Assembly: GCA_943912335.1 (NCBI GenBank)
Contig: CALTUD010000021.1
Location: 1 to 64,000 of the forward strand
Reading direction: 5' to 3'
Origin: an uncultured Acetobacteraceae bacterium
GTDB taxonomy: Bacteria > Pseudomonadota > Alphaproteobacteria > Acetobacterales > Acetobacteraceae
DNA length: 64,000 nt
The notes below the pieces were generated by a model. The model saw only the letters and a program-made list of their open reading frames with translations, did no database searches and was not told where the DNA came from. Below are positions 8,800-17,737 of the stretch, piece after piece; position 1 is the first letter of the stretch, and each line of letters opens with the position of its first letter. The position numbers and the translations under genes are program-made.

Positions 8800-11126
8800 C
8801 AGAACGCACTCGCGACGGTGAGGAGGACCGCGAAACCGCCGCCCAGATAATAGGTGGGTGCGCTGCCGGCGATGGTGGTGCCGTAGCGCCCCACCGTGTC
8901 GCGCGCATTGAGGGTCGGCGAGGCCACGCCCGACAGCGCGTTCTGGTCGGTGACGTTGACGAGATTGAGCCGGAACTCTGGATGTTTGGCCGGGCCGAGC
9001 GTCGGCAGACGCACACCCAGAGTGACGTCGCCCTGGGTATGATCGGCGATGCGCTCGTCGTTGGTGAAGGTCGCGTATTGCGCGCCGACATATTTCAACG
9101 ACACGGCGCCGAACCAGGTGCCGTCGTCGTAGGTGAGGCCGGCCGCGCCCTGCCAGCGCGGGCTGCGTACCGCCTCGTGCCCGGCGGTGGGCAGAAGATC
9201 GCCGTTCACGGCGAGATCGTTGTCGATGGTAGCGTGCAGATATTCGCCGCTGAGATACGGGCTCCAATGATGCCAGGGCCGCAGACCGATCTCCGCGTCC
9301 ACGCCGCGCGAGGTCTGGCCGCCGGCATTGATCGTCGAGCCGGTGAGCACGCCATTGAGATCGATCACCGTGGCGATCTGACGATTGGTGAAGTTGTAGT
9401 TGAACGCGGTGATGCTGCCGATGATCCAGTCGCCCTGGCGACGATAGCCGATCTCCTCCGAGATCGAATATTCGTCGCGCAGGTTTCGCGAGGCCTGATT
9501 GATCAGCGTGCCGCTGGAAGGATCGAAACTGTCGAACAGCGTGCTCGCCGAGGGCGTGCGGAAATTGGTCGACACGCTGGCGAAGACCTGGTTGCGACGG
9601 TCGATCTGCCAGCGCAGGCCGGCACGCGGCAAAGGCGCCGAGCTGTCGATGCCGGTGCGGTAGGTGGCGCCCGGAACGGCGTTCCAGCCGTCGCGTGTCA
9701 CCATCGCCTGCTTGAAGCCGAGATCGATCGTGAGCGCCCGATCGAGCAGCGAGATGCTGTCGCCCACGAACAGCGCATTCACCTGGGCGATGCTGTGATC
9801 GTCCTGGAACAGAAGCTTTCGCCCGTCGGAGAGATGGATCACGTCGCGCGCGGAATCCGCCCAGATGTTCGCGGGCGTGCCGTTTTCCGACAAGGCGCTG
9901 AACGTGCCGGGCTCGTGATCGTCGGCGTAGTCGTACCAGAACCCGGCGGTGATGGTGTGATTGCGCCAGCGCCAATCGAGCTTGGAGGTGAATCCGGCCC
10001 GGTAGCTGGTCTGCTGATAGTTCGATGCGACCGTGGCGACGCCGTCCACGGCTCCCGGCAGGGACAAGGGCTCCGCCACCGGCTGCGTGCCCTGGAACAC
10101 GCCCTGTTCCGGCAGGGTGGTTCCGCCCGGCGTGTTGCCGTAGCCGTACTGAGCGTACGGCACGACAGAAAACGTCAGCGCGTGCGCGGCGTGCCATTCC
10201 GCGGGTGCGGCGACATAGAACAATCGGTAAGGTTGCTGATACAGACGCCAGTAATTGGTGTCGCCTTGCGTGTAGGTGCCGTCGTAGTTGTTCGGGCCGG
10301 AGCGGCCGTACTGCTTCCAATCCGCCTGGGTGACCAGCGGATAGGCGGAGGTGACGGCATCGTTCCAGGTGCCGAGCAGGGAGATCGTCGATCCGTCGTT
10401 CCAGTCGCGCCGGAAGCGGAAATCCACATGCTGCCGCTGGTCGCGTCCAGAACCGCGCCAGTTGTCGGCGGCGGAATGCGAGTAGGAGACGAATCCCCTG
10501 ATCCCGCTGCCGCCGATCGCACCGGTATCGAGCCGAACGAATTCGCGATTGGTGTGATAGGAGCCGTAGGATCCTTCCACGAACCCGCCCGCATCCCGCG
10601 CGGGATCGCGCAGATGCAGCGACATCAGCCCGCCCGCGGCATTGATCACCGGACTGTCGAGATCGCCCGTGCCTTGCGACAGATCGATCCGGTCCAGATT
10701 CTCCGTATCGGCGAACTGGTTCGGATATCCGGTGTAATAGGCGATGTCGTTCAGCGGCATGCCGTCCAGCACGTAGCCGATCTCGTCGGAACCCAGCCCG
10801 CGCAGGCTGAGCGTGTTCTCGGCCGAGATGCCGAGCGGATCGGCGCTGGCGGCATTGGCGCCAGGCAGAAGCGAGACGAGCTGAAACGCGTTCTCGGTCG
10901 GCGCGGCGCGGCGCAGGAAATCCGACGACACCGTCGATAGCGATCGCGTCGCCGTTTGCGCGCGGATCAACCCGCCGCCAGCCTGCGCGCCCACGGGACC
11001 GTTGGCGGTGGGCGCGCCGGAACGCCCCTCCACCGTCAGGCTTTCCTGCGCCAGGGCTGCGCCCGACAACAGGGTTGAGCCCAACAGGGTGGAACTCCAG
11101 AACGCACGTGTACGGACGGAGAACAT
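8799..11126 (-). CDS. TonB-dependent receptor under TPP-riboswitch control
   Basis: A 775-residue outer-membrane receptor. It has a signal peptide (cleavage near ALAQ, residues 24-27), a plug domain with the usual LSLRGLGSDEIGYVLDGMPL segment (about residues 107-126) and a long beta-barrel ending in the C-terminal phenylalanine expected for barrel insertion. The TPP aptamer ends 5 nt before its start codon and contains its ribosome-binding site, so the receptor is made when thiamin diphosphate is scarce. The next gene encodes a THI5-type binding protein. Together they point to high-affinity uptake of thiamin or a pyrimidine/thiamin precursor; the exact ligand is not shown by sequence. Confidence 0.92.
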   Translation of the reverse strand: MFSVRTRAFWSSTLLGSTLLSGAALAQESLTVEGRSGAPTANGPVGAQAGGGLIRAQTATRSLSTVSSDFLRRAAPTENAFQLVSLLPGANAASADPLGISAENTLSLRGLGSDEIGYVLDGMPLNDIAYYTGYPNQFADTENLDRIDLSQGTGDLDSPVINAAGGLMSLHLRDPARDAGGFVEGSYGSYHTNREFVRLDTGAIGGSGIRGFVSYSHSAADNWRGSGRDQRQHVDFRFRRDWNDGSTISLLGTWNDAVTSAYPLVTQADWKQYGRSGPNNYDGTYTQGDTNYWRLYQQPYRLFYVAAPAEWHAAHALTFSVVPYAQYGYGNTPGGTTLPEQGVFQGTQPVAEPLSLPGAVDGVATVASNYQQTSYRAGFTSKLDWRWRNHTITAGFWYDYADDHEPGTFSALSENGTPANIWADSARDVIHLSDGRKLLFQDDHSIAQVNALFVGDSISLLDRALTIDLGFKQAMVTRDGWNAVPGATYRTGIDSSAPLPRAGLRWQIDRRNQVFASVSTNFRTPSASTLFDSFDPSSGTLINQASRNLRDEYSISEEIGYRRQGDWIIGSITAFNYNFTNRQIATVIDLNGVLTGSTINAGGQTSRGVDAEIGLRPWHHWSPYLSGEYLHATIDNDLAVNGDLLPTAGHEAVRSPRWQGAAGLTYDDGTWFGAVSLKYVGAQYATFTNDERIADHTQGDVTLGVRLPTLGPAKHPEFRLNLVNVTDQNALSGVASPTLNARDTVGRYGTTIAGSAPTYYLGGGFAVLLTVASAF

Positions 11127-11131
11127 CGCTT

Positions 11132-11210
11132 ATGCCTCCCTTCGCTGGAATGACCCAGATCAGGTTCGACGGGTTTGATCTCAGCCCGCATCGGCGGGCA
11201 CCCCGGTCAT
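11132..11210 (-). promoter_or_regulatory. TPP (THI-box) riboswitch
   Basis: Read on the minus strand, the conserved THI-box elements occur in order: CCGGGGTGCCC, then GGCTGAGATCAAACCC, then GAACCTGATCTGGGTCATTC, then CAGCGAAGGGAGG. These are the pyrimidine-sensor and pyrophosphate-sensor arms of the thiamin diphosphate aptamer. The closing helix can form between ATGACC (11210-11205) and GGCAT (11136-11132). The Shine-Dalgarno GGGAGG of the TonB receptor lies in the 3' part of this helix, so ligand binding should hide it and block translation without a separate expression platform. Confidence 0.95.
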
Positions 11211-11324
11211 GCGCCTGTCATTCCGCCTTCGGGGCGACGGCGTCAAGGGCGACGGGAAAGGGGGCTGGCGCGAGGATGGGCGACGACGCAAGATTCGGCC
11301 TCCGCAACCACACGGAAACGCCGC

Positions 11325-11717
11325 ATGACACCGCGTCGCCTCGTTCTCGCCGCCGCCCTGCTGCTGGCCCCGCTCGCAATCGGTTCCGCCGCGAAGGCGG
11401 ATTCGGCCTGCGACCACACCCATAACGATTTCGACGGGCTTTATTGCCTCAGCAAAGTCTATCAGCAGGCCGACCACGACCTGAATACCGCGTTCACGCA
11501 GCTCAAGAGCAAGCTGGACGCCGATGGTCAGAAGACGCTGCGCTCGACCCAGCTCCAATGGCTGAAGGCACGCAACGACAGTTGCAGCCGCCACGAGGGC
11601 ACGAGTTTCTACATCAATCTCCAATGCGCCACCGACACCACGGAAGCTCGCACAGAGTTCCTGCAGGCGCGCATCCGCGAATGCGTCTCGTCCGGCTGCA
11701 TGAACAGCAAGCTGTAG
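11325..11717 (+). CDS. LprI-like (DUF1311) small secreted protein
   Basis: A 130-residue exported protein with a signal peptide of about 26 residues (cleavage near AAKA). The mature part is cysteine-rich and shows the DUF1311/LprI pattern: an early Cys pair, YQQADHDLNTAFTQLKSKL, LRSTQLQWLKARNDSC and a final ARIREC. In mycobacteria a relative of this family inhibits lysozyme; in most proteobacteria it is simply a periplasmic protein of unknown role. The start at 11325 is chosen because it opens the signal peptide; upstream in-frame starts run into the riboswitch region. It is divergent from the TonB receptor gene. Confidence 0.8.
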   Translation: MTPRRLVLAAALLLAPLAIGSAAKADSACDHTHNDFDGLYCLSKVYQQADHDLNTAFTQLKSKLDADGQKTLRSTQLQWLKARNDSCSRHEGTSFYINLQCATDTTEARTEFLQARIRECVSSGCMNSKL

Positions 11718-12084
11718 CTGGCCGGAGGTTTCAGAAAGCGGGGCCAATCGTCGCGAAACCGGCGGGCGCAAGCCCCGGTTCTCGACCGTGATCGAACCTG
11801 GTCATCGCCGCGGAGATGACAAAGTGTTTCAGCGATCCACCACCCGGATCGTGTTTCTGCGGCGTTTGGCGAAGGACCACGAGCGCGGTGCCGCAGTCCT
11901 TTGTGAGCCGATCCTCGTCACGGTCGCTTGCATCATGCCCCGGCAGGCCGCACAACTCGCCCCAGGTCAATAACAGCCTCCGATCCGGCTCGTTTGTACA
12001 AGCCGTTGGGATCGCCTCTCGTCGCCGTCACTTTTGTCCCGCTGCGATATCGTTTCGAGACGGCAGTCAAGGAAACAAGATTAG
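11718..12084. other. Intergenic region, no gene recognised
   Basis: This 367-bp gap between the LprI-like gene and the first glycosyltransferase gene has lower GC than its surroundings toward the right end. Short open frames here have no recognisable protein features. The last part (about 12000-12084) probably holds the promoter and leader of the glycan gene at 12085, with AAGGA about 10 nt before its ATG; I see no convincing RNA structure or repeat. Confidence 0.5.
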
Positions 12085-13689
12085 ATGAACCGCACACCGG
12101 GTTGGCACGAGCGTTCAACCCACGACAACACGCCTGCTCTTCCAGACAACCGCTCCACCGCCGGCGACCGCATCCTGATGGAACTGCGGCCCTGCTTCGA
12201 CGGCTATGCCGGCATTCCGCAGGAGACCCGGCTGCTGTTCGCCGAGCTGGTGCGTTCGGGCCGGAGCAAGATCGGCGGTCTCCTGAATGGCGGCCAGTCG
12301 CTGGGTGCGTTCGCCGAGCAGAAGCAGCAGCGTTTCGGACAGCGCCAGCGCACCGCGGCCACCCAGCTCTTCCAGCAGACCATGCGCCTGATCGCCTTGG
12401 ATAGCGGCCCCGGCTCGCTGCAGCGTCCGACCATTCCCGAGCGCCTGATGCGCAAGGTGCTGCCGCAGGCGATCCATCAGCGGGCGCAGAACCTGGGTCG
12501 TTACAACATGGTCGAGGCGCTGGATGCGGCGCTCGATCCCGAGCTGTCGCACGACTGGCTCTGGACGCGCCTGTTCCGCCTCGGCATGGCGCCGGCCGAC
12601 AGGCCGCTGCTGCGTCAGGCGACCTTTCCGCTCCCGCGCCTGTGCTGGGGCGATTCCGCCCAGCTTGCGGCGGCACGGCCGCGCTTCCGCCCGACCCTCG
12701 ATCTCGGCGCATCGGGCTGGGACGTGCATATCGCCCATACGCCGTGCCCGTACCGGATCACCAACGGCAAGCTGGTGGTGCGCTATCACGACGCGATTCC
12801 GCTGCTCTGGCCGCACACGATCGATCAGGCCGGTCCGCACGCCTACGGGCATTTCCGCATGCTGCAATCCAATGTGGCCAACGGCGCGTGGTTCGTTTGC
12901 ACCTCCGAGCCGGTGCGGCAGGACCTGCTCAGCGTGTTCCCCGAGGTGGAGAACCGCACCGCGGTGATTCCCACCATGTCGGCGCCGATCTACCGGCCCG
13001 ATCCGCGCCCGCGCGAGGAGATCACCCAGATCATCCAGCGCGGCAGAGCCGCCGCATTGAAGCTCGAAACCTACAACGGCGAGCGCGTGCATCAGGACAA
13101 GGACATCGTTTCCGACAAGCGTCCCCTCTCTCTGGACGAACCATTCCTTCTGGCCGTCTCCACGCTGGAGCCGAGGAAGAACTACCAGATGCTGATGAAT
13201 GCCGTTGCCGAGGCATGGCGCTCGGGCGCCCGCATCCGTCTGGTGATGGTCGCCAATATCGGCTGGCGCAGCGAGCACGAGATGTCCCTTTTGCGCACCC
13301 TGGTCCGCGAGGGCATCGTCTATCACCTCACCGAGGTGCCGTCGGCCGATCTGCGTTCGCTCTACAGCGCGGCCCACATGGTGGTGTGCCCGAGCCGCGC
13401 AGAAGGGTTCGACCTCGCTACGGTGGAGGCGATGGCCTGCGGCGCACCGGTGCTCGCCTCCGACATCCCGGTGCATCGCTGGGTATGCGAGGATGCGGTG
13501 GAGTATTTCGACGCCTATGACGAGCGGGCGCTGGCCGAGCAGATCATGGCCATCGCCGCCCTGCCGCGCGACGGTGAACGCCTGTCCTCGCTGCGCGCGC
13601 GCAGTCTGGAACGGGCCGAACTGTATGGGACCAAGCGCCTGATGGGGCAGTGGGACACGGTACTGGATCAGGTACGCGCCGCACCCTGA
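12085..13689 (+). CDS. Glycosyltransferase family 4
   Basis: A 534-residue GT-B glycosyltransferase. The N-terminal Rossmann half begins near RILMELRPCFDGYAGIPQE (about residues 29-47). The C-terminal half has the donor-binding segment VSTLEPRKNYQMLMNA and the family-4 EX7E signature in SRAEGFDLATVEAMACGAPV, about 50 residues before further conserved IPVHRWVCEDA. It is longer than most family-4 enzymes because of an Arg/Gln-rich insertion between residues 60 and 150. It is probably the first gene of the glycan cluster, although a convergent gene (13708-14688) separates it from the rest. Donor and acceptor sugars are unknown. Confidence 0.88.
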   Translation: MNRTPGWHERSTHDNTPALPDNRSTAGDRILMELRPCFDGYAGIPQETRLLFAELVRSGRSKIGGLLNGGQSLGAFAEQKQQRFGQRQRTAATQLFQQTMRLIALDSGPGSLQRPTIPERLMRKVLPQAIHQRAQNLGRYNMVEALDAALDPELSHDWLWTRLFRLGMAPADRPLLRQATFPLPRLCWGDSAQLAAARPRFRPTLDLGASGWDVHIAHTPCPYRITNGKLVVRYHDAIPLLWPHTIDQAGPHAYGHFRMLQSNVANGAWFVCTSEPVRQDLLSVFPEVENRTAVIPTMSAPIYRPDPRPREEITQIIQRGRAAALKLETYNGERVHQDKDIVSDKRPLSLDEPFLLAVSTLEPRKNYQMLMNAVAEAWRSGARIRLVMVANIGWRSEHEMSLLRTLVREGIVYHLTEVPSADLRSLYSAAHMVVCPSRAEGFDLATVEAMACGAPVLASDIPVHRWVCEDAVEYFDAYDERALAEQIMAIAALPRDGERLSSLRARSLERAELYGTKRLMGQWDTVLDQVRAAP

Positions 13690-13707
13690 GTTCCCGGTCG
13701 GGGCGGC

Positions 13708-14688
13708 TCAGCCAAGTGCGGCGAACACTTCCTCGATCGCCCGCATCAGCAACAGATCGTCCAGCAGGTCGTCGAAGCGCGTCGCCCGCCATGCGCTGGC
13801 AGGTCGGAACGACAGCAGACGGCCGGCCGGATCGGTGTCCAGCGTCGCGTGACGCGGCTCGCTCCCCTGGCTGTCTTCCGGCAGCACGGACACCTGCACC
13901 AGCAGCGGTTGCCGACAGTGTTTCTTCAGCGCTGTCAGGGTCTGGCGGAACACATCCGACGCACCCGGCCTCTTCTGGACGATCAGCAGGAAGCGCATCG
14001 GCCTCGTTTCGGCCAGTGCGGTTCTCAGCCGGTCGACGCAGCGGCGGAGATAGGCCTGTCCCGCAGGGAGATGCGCGTCGGTATGGTTGAAGACCGGCGC
14101 CGCGATGGCGTAGCGCTGTTCGAACAACGTATGGGACACGCGGTTGTAGTCCGGATCGGCCCGCTCCTCGATCGGCACGAAGCGATAATGCGACGGGTCC
14201 AGAAAGGCGGCGAAATCGTCGTCCAGGCAGTCCCTGACCATGGCGGGCGTTGAGAACACCCAGTCGAACGGACCGCTCGCCGAACGGGCGCCGAAGCGCG
14301 ACAGCAGCGAGGCCGGGTAGCAGTTGCTGCCGAGGCTGATCACGTCGCGGAGCTTCGGCCGCGTGCCGGGCACCAGGAACTCCTCGCGTATGGAAGCCCG
14401 TATCGCCTCGCCCGCGCGGATTTCGGCCGAGGCGTCCGGGTTGGCCGCCAGGCTGGCGACGAGCTTGCGCTGCGCTTCGGGCGTGGCGACGAAACCGGTG
14501 GCGATATCGCGCAACAGCTCCGCAGCGTCGCGATGGGCAAGGCCGTCCGACAGAACACCGCTCCAGTAGCCGAGCCCATCCGCATCCGGCGCGCGACCGA
14601 GAAAGGTCAGATACAGCGACGTGATCACCGCCTCCGGGGTGATGTCGGACACGTGCGCGGTGTCGGGTACGTCGCTGGACACGCTCAT
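13708..14688 (-). CDS. DUF4214-like plus DUF1796 (papain-like) protein
   Basis: A 326-residue protein with two parts. Residues about 17-80 (LYLTFLGRAPDADGLGYW) match the DUF4214 repeat, often found with surface glycans and S-layer-type proteins. Residues about 115-300 match DUF1796, a putative papain-like cysteine peptidase domain: ISLGSNCYPASLL with Cys123, GPFDWVFSTP, and FNHTDAH with His202/His206. No signal peptide is visible, so it is likely cytosolic. The gene is the only minus-strand member of the glycan cluster, divergent from the large membrane protein at 14895. Whether it is a peptidase or a glycan-modifying enzyme cannot be told. Confidence 0.72.
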   Translation of the reverse strand: MSVSSDVPDTAHVSDITPEAVITSLYLTFLGRAPDADGLGYWSGVLSDGLAHRDAAELLRDIATGFVATPEAQRKLVASLAANPDASAEIRAGEAIRASIREEFLVPGTRPKLRDVISLGSNCYPASLLSRFGARSASGPFDWVFSTPAMVRDCLDDDFAAFLDPSHYRFVPIEERADPDYNRVSHTLFEQRYAIAAPVFNHTDAHLPAGQAYLRRCVDRLRTALAETRPMRFLLIVQKRPGASDVFRQTLTALKKHCRQPLLVQVSVLPEDSQGSEPRHATLDTDPAGRLLSFRPASAWRATRFDDLLDDLLLMRAIEEVFAALG

Positions 14689-14894
14689 GATTCACTCTCC
14701 CGGCAAGCCTCCAATGCCCCCCGGGGCGCTCCGCATCGCCGGTTCGGTCTCGTGCCGCCTTCATCTGCGATGCGGATTGCCGGAGCGTGCCAGAGGCCGA
14801 AATACCATGGCCTCCGGCGGGACGATATGCCACCTACCCGGTCGATGATCCTGCCGGGGCCGTTCGGCCCGGTTCTCGCCGAGGCTCCGCGTCC

Positions 14895-16556
14895 ATGTTC
14901 TCCTCCCCGACCCGTCTTCGCCGGGACCCCAACCTGGCTTCTCCGTCGGGTGTGATCGGCCGCTTCGGCCATAACGGACCATGGGGTGCAGGCGCGCTGC
15001 TCGCCTATGCCGTGCTTTTGGTGTCGCTGTGGCTCTACCTGGATGCCTATCATCACTACCCGATGGTGCCGCGGCAGCCGTCCATGCACGATGGCTGGTG
15101 GAACTGGACCGATCAGGGCCGCTATTACCGCGAGTCCCTGGCGTGGGCCGGCGGCGATCTGCGCCCGTCGCAGCATTGGTATCTGCCGCTCTACTCCCTG
15201 CTCGGCGCGCTGTTCGTGCCGTTCAACCGGGCGGAGCCCTTTCTTGTTCCGGACACGATGTGTTTCGGCCTCAGCGGCGTGCTGCTGTGCGCCCTGGCTC
15301 CGCGCCTCGCACCCGAACTGCCGTTCGCGCGCTTCTGGGGCGCGCTGGCGTTCTTTGCGGCCGACCTGACCTTCCACGTGTCCAACATCTCGGCGCAGTT
15401 CGCGATCAAGAGCTGGGTGGAGCCCTGGACCACCACCCCCACGGCGCCGCTTCTGCTGGGCCTGCTTCTGGCGGCGCTCGCCCTGCGGGAGCGTCCCAGC
15501 GCCGGACTCGCCGCCCTGTGCGGCGGGTTGTGGGGGCTGATCCTGATGACCCGGCCGACCGAGGCGACCTGGTCCTCGCTGCCGGCGATCCTGTTCTGCG
15601 CCGTGGCCGTGCTCCGCGCAAAACTGCCGGTGGCGGCGCGGGTGCGTGCCGCTACGGCCGGAATCGGCGCCGCCCTGCTGCTGGCAGGCGTGACCGTCTG
15701 GCTGCACTGGATCGTCTGGGGCTGGAGCTGGGGGGATTATTTCCTTCAGTCGCTCGGCACCGGCTTCGAGCTGCGCCTGCTGCCGCTGCGCTGGAGCTGG
15801 CTGGTGCTGGATGCGCGTCCGGCGCATGAGCGCTTCCAGGGGCTGGCGGTGGTGTTTCCCTGGGTGCTGCCGGGCTTCGCCGGCATCCTGGCCGCGATTC
15901 TCGCCCGCCGCAGCGACCGTCCGGTGCATCTTCTGGTCGGTGGTGCGATCGTCGTGCACTGGTGCGTGTATCTCTGCTACCGCGACCTGCATCCCGAGGG
16001 GCTCTGGCGCTTCAGCAACTACCACTACTTCAAGTGGACGCAGGGGCTGCTGTGCTTCTACGCCCTGCTGCTCGTGCTGGCGCTGGGCCGGGCGCTGCTG
16101 CGTCGCACCGATCGCGCCGCCGTCGCCGGAGCAATCGGGATCGTGCTGCTGTGCTGTTGCTGGCATGTGCGGATGGTCGACGTGCCGGGCCGCGCCGACG
16201 CGGTGACGGTGCGCGGCCCACATGAACTGCTGGTACGCGGCGGCCTGACCCGGCCCGATCTGGCCGTGCTGGTGCCGGCCAGCGGTGGCGAGGATGCGAT
16301 CTACGGCGGTCCGGACGGTATCGACGAAGGTGGACGCTCGTTCGGCTACAACGGCGATCTCAAGGCATGGCCGCTGCCGGGCGGGTTCGCGCTCAGCGCG
16401 CTGCGTCCGCTGCCGACCGGCGATGCCCTGATCCACCTGACGCCGGATGTGAACGTTCCTGCCGACGCGCATCCACGTCTGGTACGGATGACCCTGGTGT
16501 TCGGTCTGCCCTGCGCGATCCAGCCGCATCGCGCCGTTTGCAGGCCGTCCCTGTGA
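14895..16556 (+). CDS. Multispanning GT39/ArnT-like membrane glycosyltransferase
   Basis: A 553-residue inner-membrane protein with about eleven hydrophobic helices and a periplasmic C-terminal tail of about 110 residues. An acidic first loop (PSMHDGWWNWTDQGRYY) and loop residues typical of GT-C enzymes suggest a lipid-linked-sugar-dependent glycosyltransferase, although no named family is certain. The start at 14895 (MFSSPTRL) follows GAGG by 10 nt; a GTG at 14787 in the same frame is possible but adds a proline-rich tail. Its stop overlaps the GTG of the next gene, so the two are coupled. In this cluster its donor could come from the GtrB-like enzyme at 21564. Confidence 0.65.
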   Translation: MFSSPTRLRRDPNLASPSGVIGRFGHNGPWGAGALLAYAVLLVSLWLYLDAYHHYPMVPRQPSMHDGWWNWTDQGRYYRESLAWAGGDLRPSQHWYLPLYSLLGALFVPFNRAEPFLVPDTMCFGLSGVLLCALAPRLAPELPFARFWGALAFFAADLTFHVSNISAQFAIKSWVEPWTTTPTAPLLLGLLLAALALRERPSAGLAALCGGLWGLILMTRPTEATWSSLPAILFCAVAVLRAKLPVAARVRAATAGIGAALLLAGVTVWLHWIVWGWSWGDYFLQSLGTGFELRLLPLRWSWLVLDARPAHERFQGLAVVFPWVLPGFAGILAAILARRSDRPVHLLVGGAIVVHWCVYLCYRDLHPEGLWRFSNYHYFKWTQGLLCFYALLLVLALGRALLRRTDRAAVAGAIGIVLLCCCWHVRMVDVPGRADAVTVRGPHELLVRGGLTRPDLAVLVPASGGEDAIYGGPDGIDEGGRSFGYNGDLKAWPLPGGFALSALRPLPTGDALIHLTPDVNVPADAHPRLVRMTLVFGLPCAIQPHRAVCRPSL

Positions 16557-17737
16557 GCGGGAGCACCGAGATCGTCGTGGACGATACTGCGCGCGCCTCC
16601 GCACAGGACTGGCGACCGCGTGCCGGATTCGGCCGGATCGCCCTGTTCGCGTTGCTGGCACATCTGGCCGTGTTCGGCGGCTATGTCGGGCTGGCCCAGC
16701 TGTTCGGCGGGTTTTCGCACGCTGTCTGCCAATGGGACTGCAACTGGTACGGCAGCATCATCGAGCGCGGCTACAACAAGCAGGCGGATGCGCAGGGCTA
16801 CGCCAACTGGGCGTTCTTTCCGCTGGTGCCGATGCTGGGCGGGACCGTGTCGCGCGTCTTCGGACTGTTCTTCGTGCCATCGCTGGAGGCGGTGAACTTC
16901 TTCGCCTTTCTGGCCCTGCTTCTGTCCGGCGTCGGCTACGCAAGGCGGCGATTCGCCATGGAGGACGGGTTCTTCGTCGCCGCCTTGCTGATCAGCTTCC
17001 CGTTCGGGCTGTATTTCCGCGTGCCGTATTCCGAGGCCGTGTATGGGCTGCTGATCCTGCTGACGCTGTGGAACCATGCCGCCGGCCGCGTCGTGCTGGC
17101 GGGCGTGTTCGCCGCCCTGCTGTGCGCCACGCGGCCGACCGGCATCCTGCTGGTGGCCGCGATCGGCCTGTGTTTCCTGGGCCAGACGGCGCTCTTGCTC
17201 GCGCAGGATCGTCGTGCCGCAGCGATCAGGCTGCTGCGCGGCATCCTGTTCGTGGCGATGGGGTGCTGCGGCCTGCTGTCCTACATGTTCTATCTCTATC
17301 TGCATGTGGGCGACCCGCTCGCCTTCAGCCATGTGGAACATGCCTGGAACCGCGAATTCGGCAATCCGCTGCTGCGGCTCTGGCACGGGCTCCGCACGCC
17401 CGACATGCTGATGCCGAACTTTCTCAGCCGTTCAACCAACAGCGGGCGCTATCTGGCGCTGGCCGGCGTCGCGGGGCTTGTTCTGGTGGGCGTGGCGGTG
17501 GTTCGTCGCCTGGCGGCCGAAGCGATCTTCCTGTTCCTGACCCTGTTCGCCGCCATCTCCACTTCGCTGGAAGCGCTGCCCAGGATCGCGCTGTGCAATC
17601 CCGTGTCGATCCTGTTGATCGGCAGCCTGTTCGCGCGGACACCGGCCCCGGTGCGCTGGGGCGTGTTGTCGGTGTTCCTGATGCTGCAGACGGTGCTGGT
17701 GCTGGGCTGGTTCAACGGCTGGGCGTTCCTCACCTGA
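16553..17737 (+). CDS. PIG-V-like membrane mannosyltransferase, copy 1
   Basis: A 394-residue multispanning protein. It contains QWDCNWYGSIIERGY and QGYANWAFFPLVPML, the signature of bacterial relatives of the eukaryotic GPI mannosyltransferase PIG-V, with the acidic Asp in the first periplasmic loop expected of a GT-C catalytic residue. Further shared stretches are FRVPYSEAVYGLL and RPTGILLV. The GTG start at 16553 overlaps the preceding TGA (GTGA). It is a clear paralogue of the gene at 22665, which has the same motifs in the same order. It should transfer a hexose from a polyprenyl-phosphate donor on the outer face of the membrane; the sugar is unproven. Confidence 0.75.
   Translation: MSGSTEIVVDDTARASAQDWRPRAGFGRIALFALLAHLAVFGGYVGLAQLFGGFSHAVCQWDCNWYGSIIERGYNKQADAQGYANWAFFPLVPMLGGTVSRVFGLFFVPSLEAVNFFAFLALLLSGVGYARRRFAMEDGFFVAALLISFPFGLYFRVPYSEAVYGLLILLTLWNHAAGRVVLAGVFAALLCATRPTGILLVAAIGLCFLGQTALLLAQDRRAAAIRLLRGILFVAMGCCGLLSYMFYLYLHVGDPLAFSHVEHAWNREFGNPLLRLWHGLRTPDMLMPNFLSRSTNSGRYLALAGVAGLVLVGVAVVRRLAAEAIFLFLTLFAAISTSLEALPRIALCNPVSILLIGSLFARTPAPVRWGVLSVFLMLQTVLVLGWFNGWAFLT

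Noticed and set aside
7846..10320. An 824-residue fused protein ending in the THI5-like domain
   Set aside because: Only the part from the ATG at 8799 makes sense, with signal peptide and binding-protein fold; the upstream part is an out-of-frame reading of the TonB receptor gene.
11788..11973. Short plus-strand open frames in the gap after the LprI-like gene
   Set aside because: No ribosome site and no domain; they overlap each other in different frames.
14685..16661. A 658-codon minus-strand open frame over the GT39-like gene
   Set aside because: Shadow of the plus-strand membrane protein gene; the hydrophobic plus-strand protein is the better gene.
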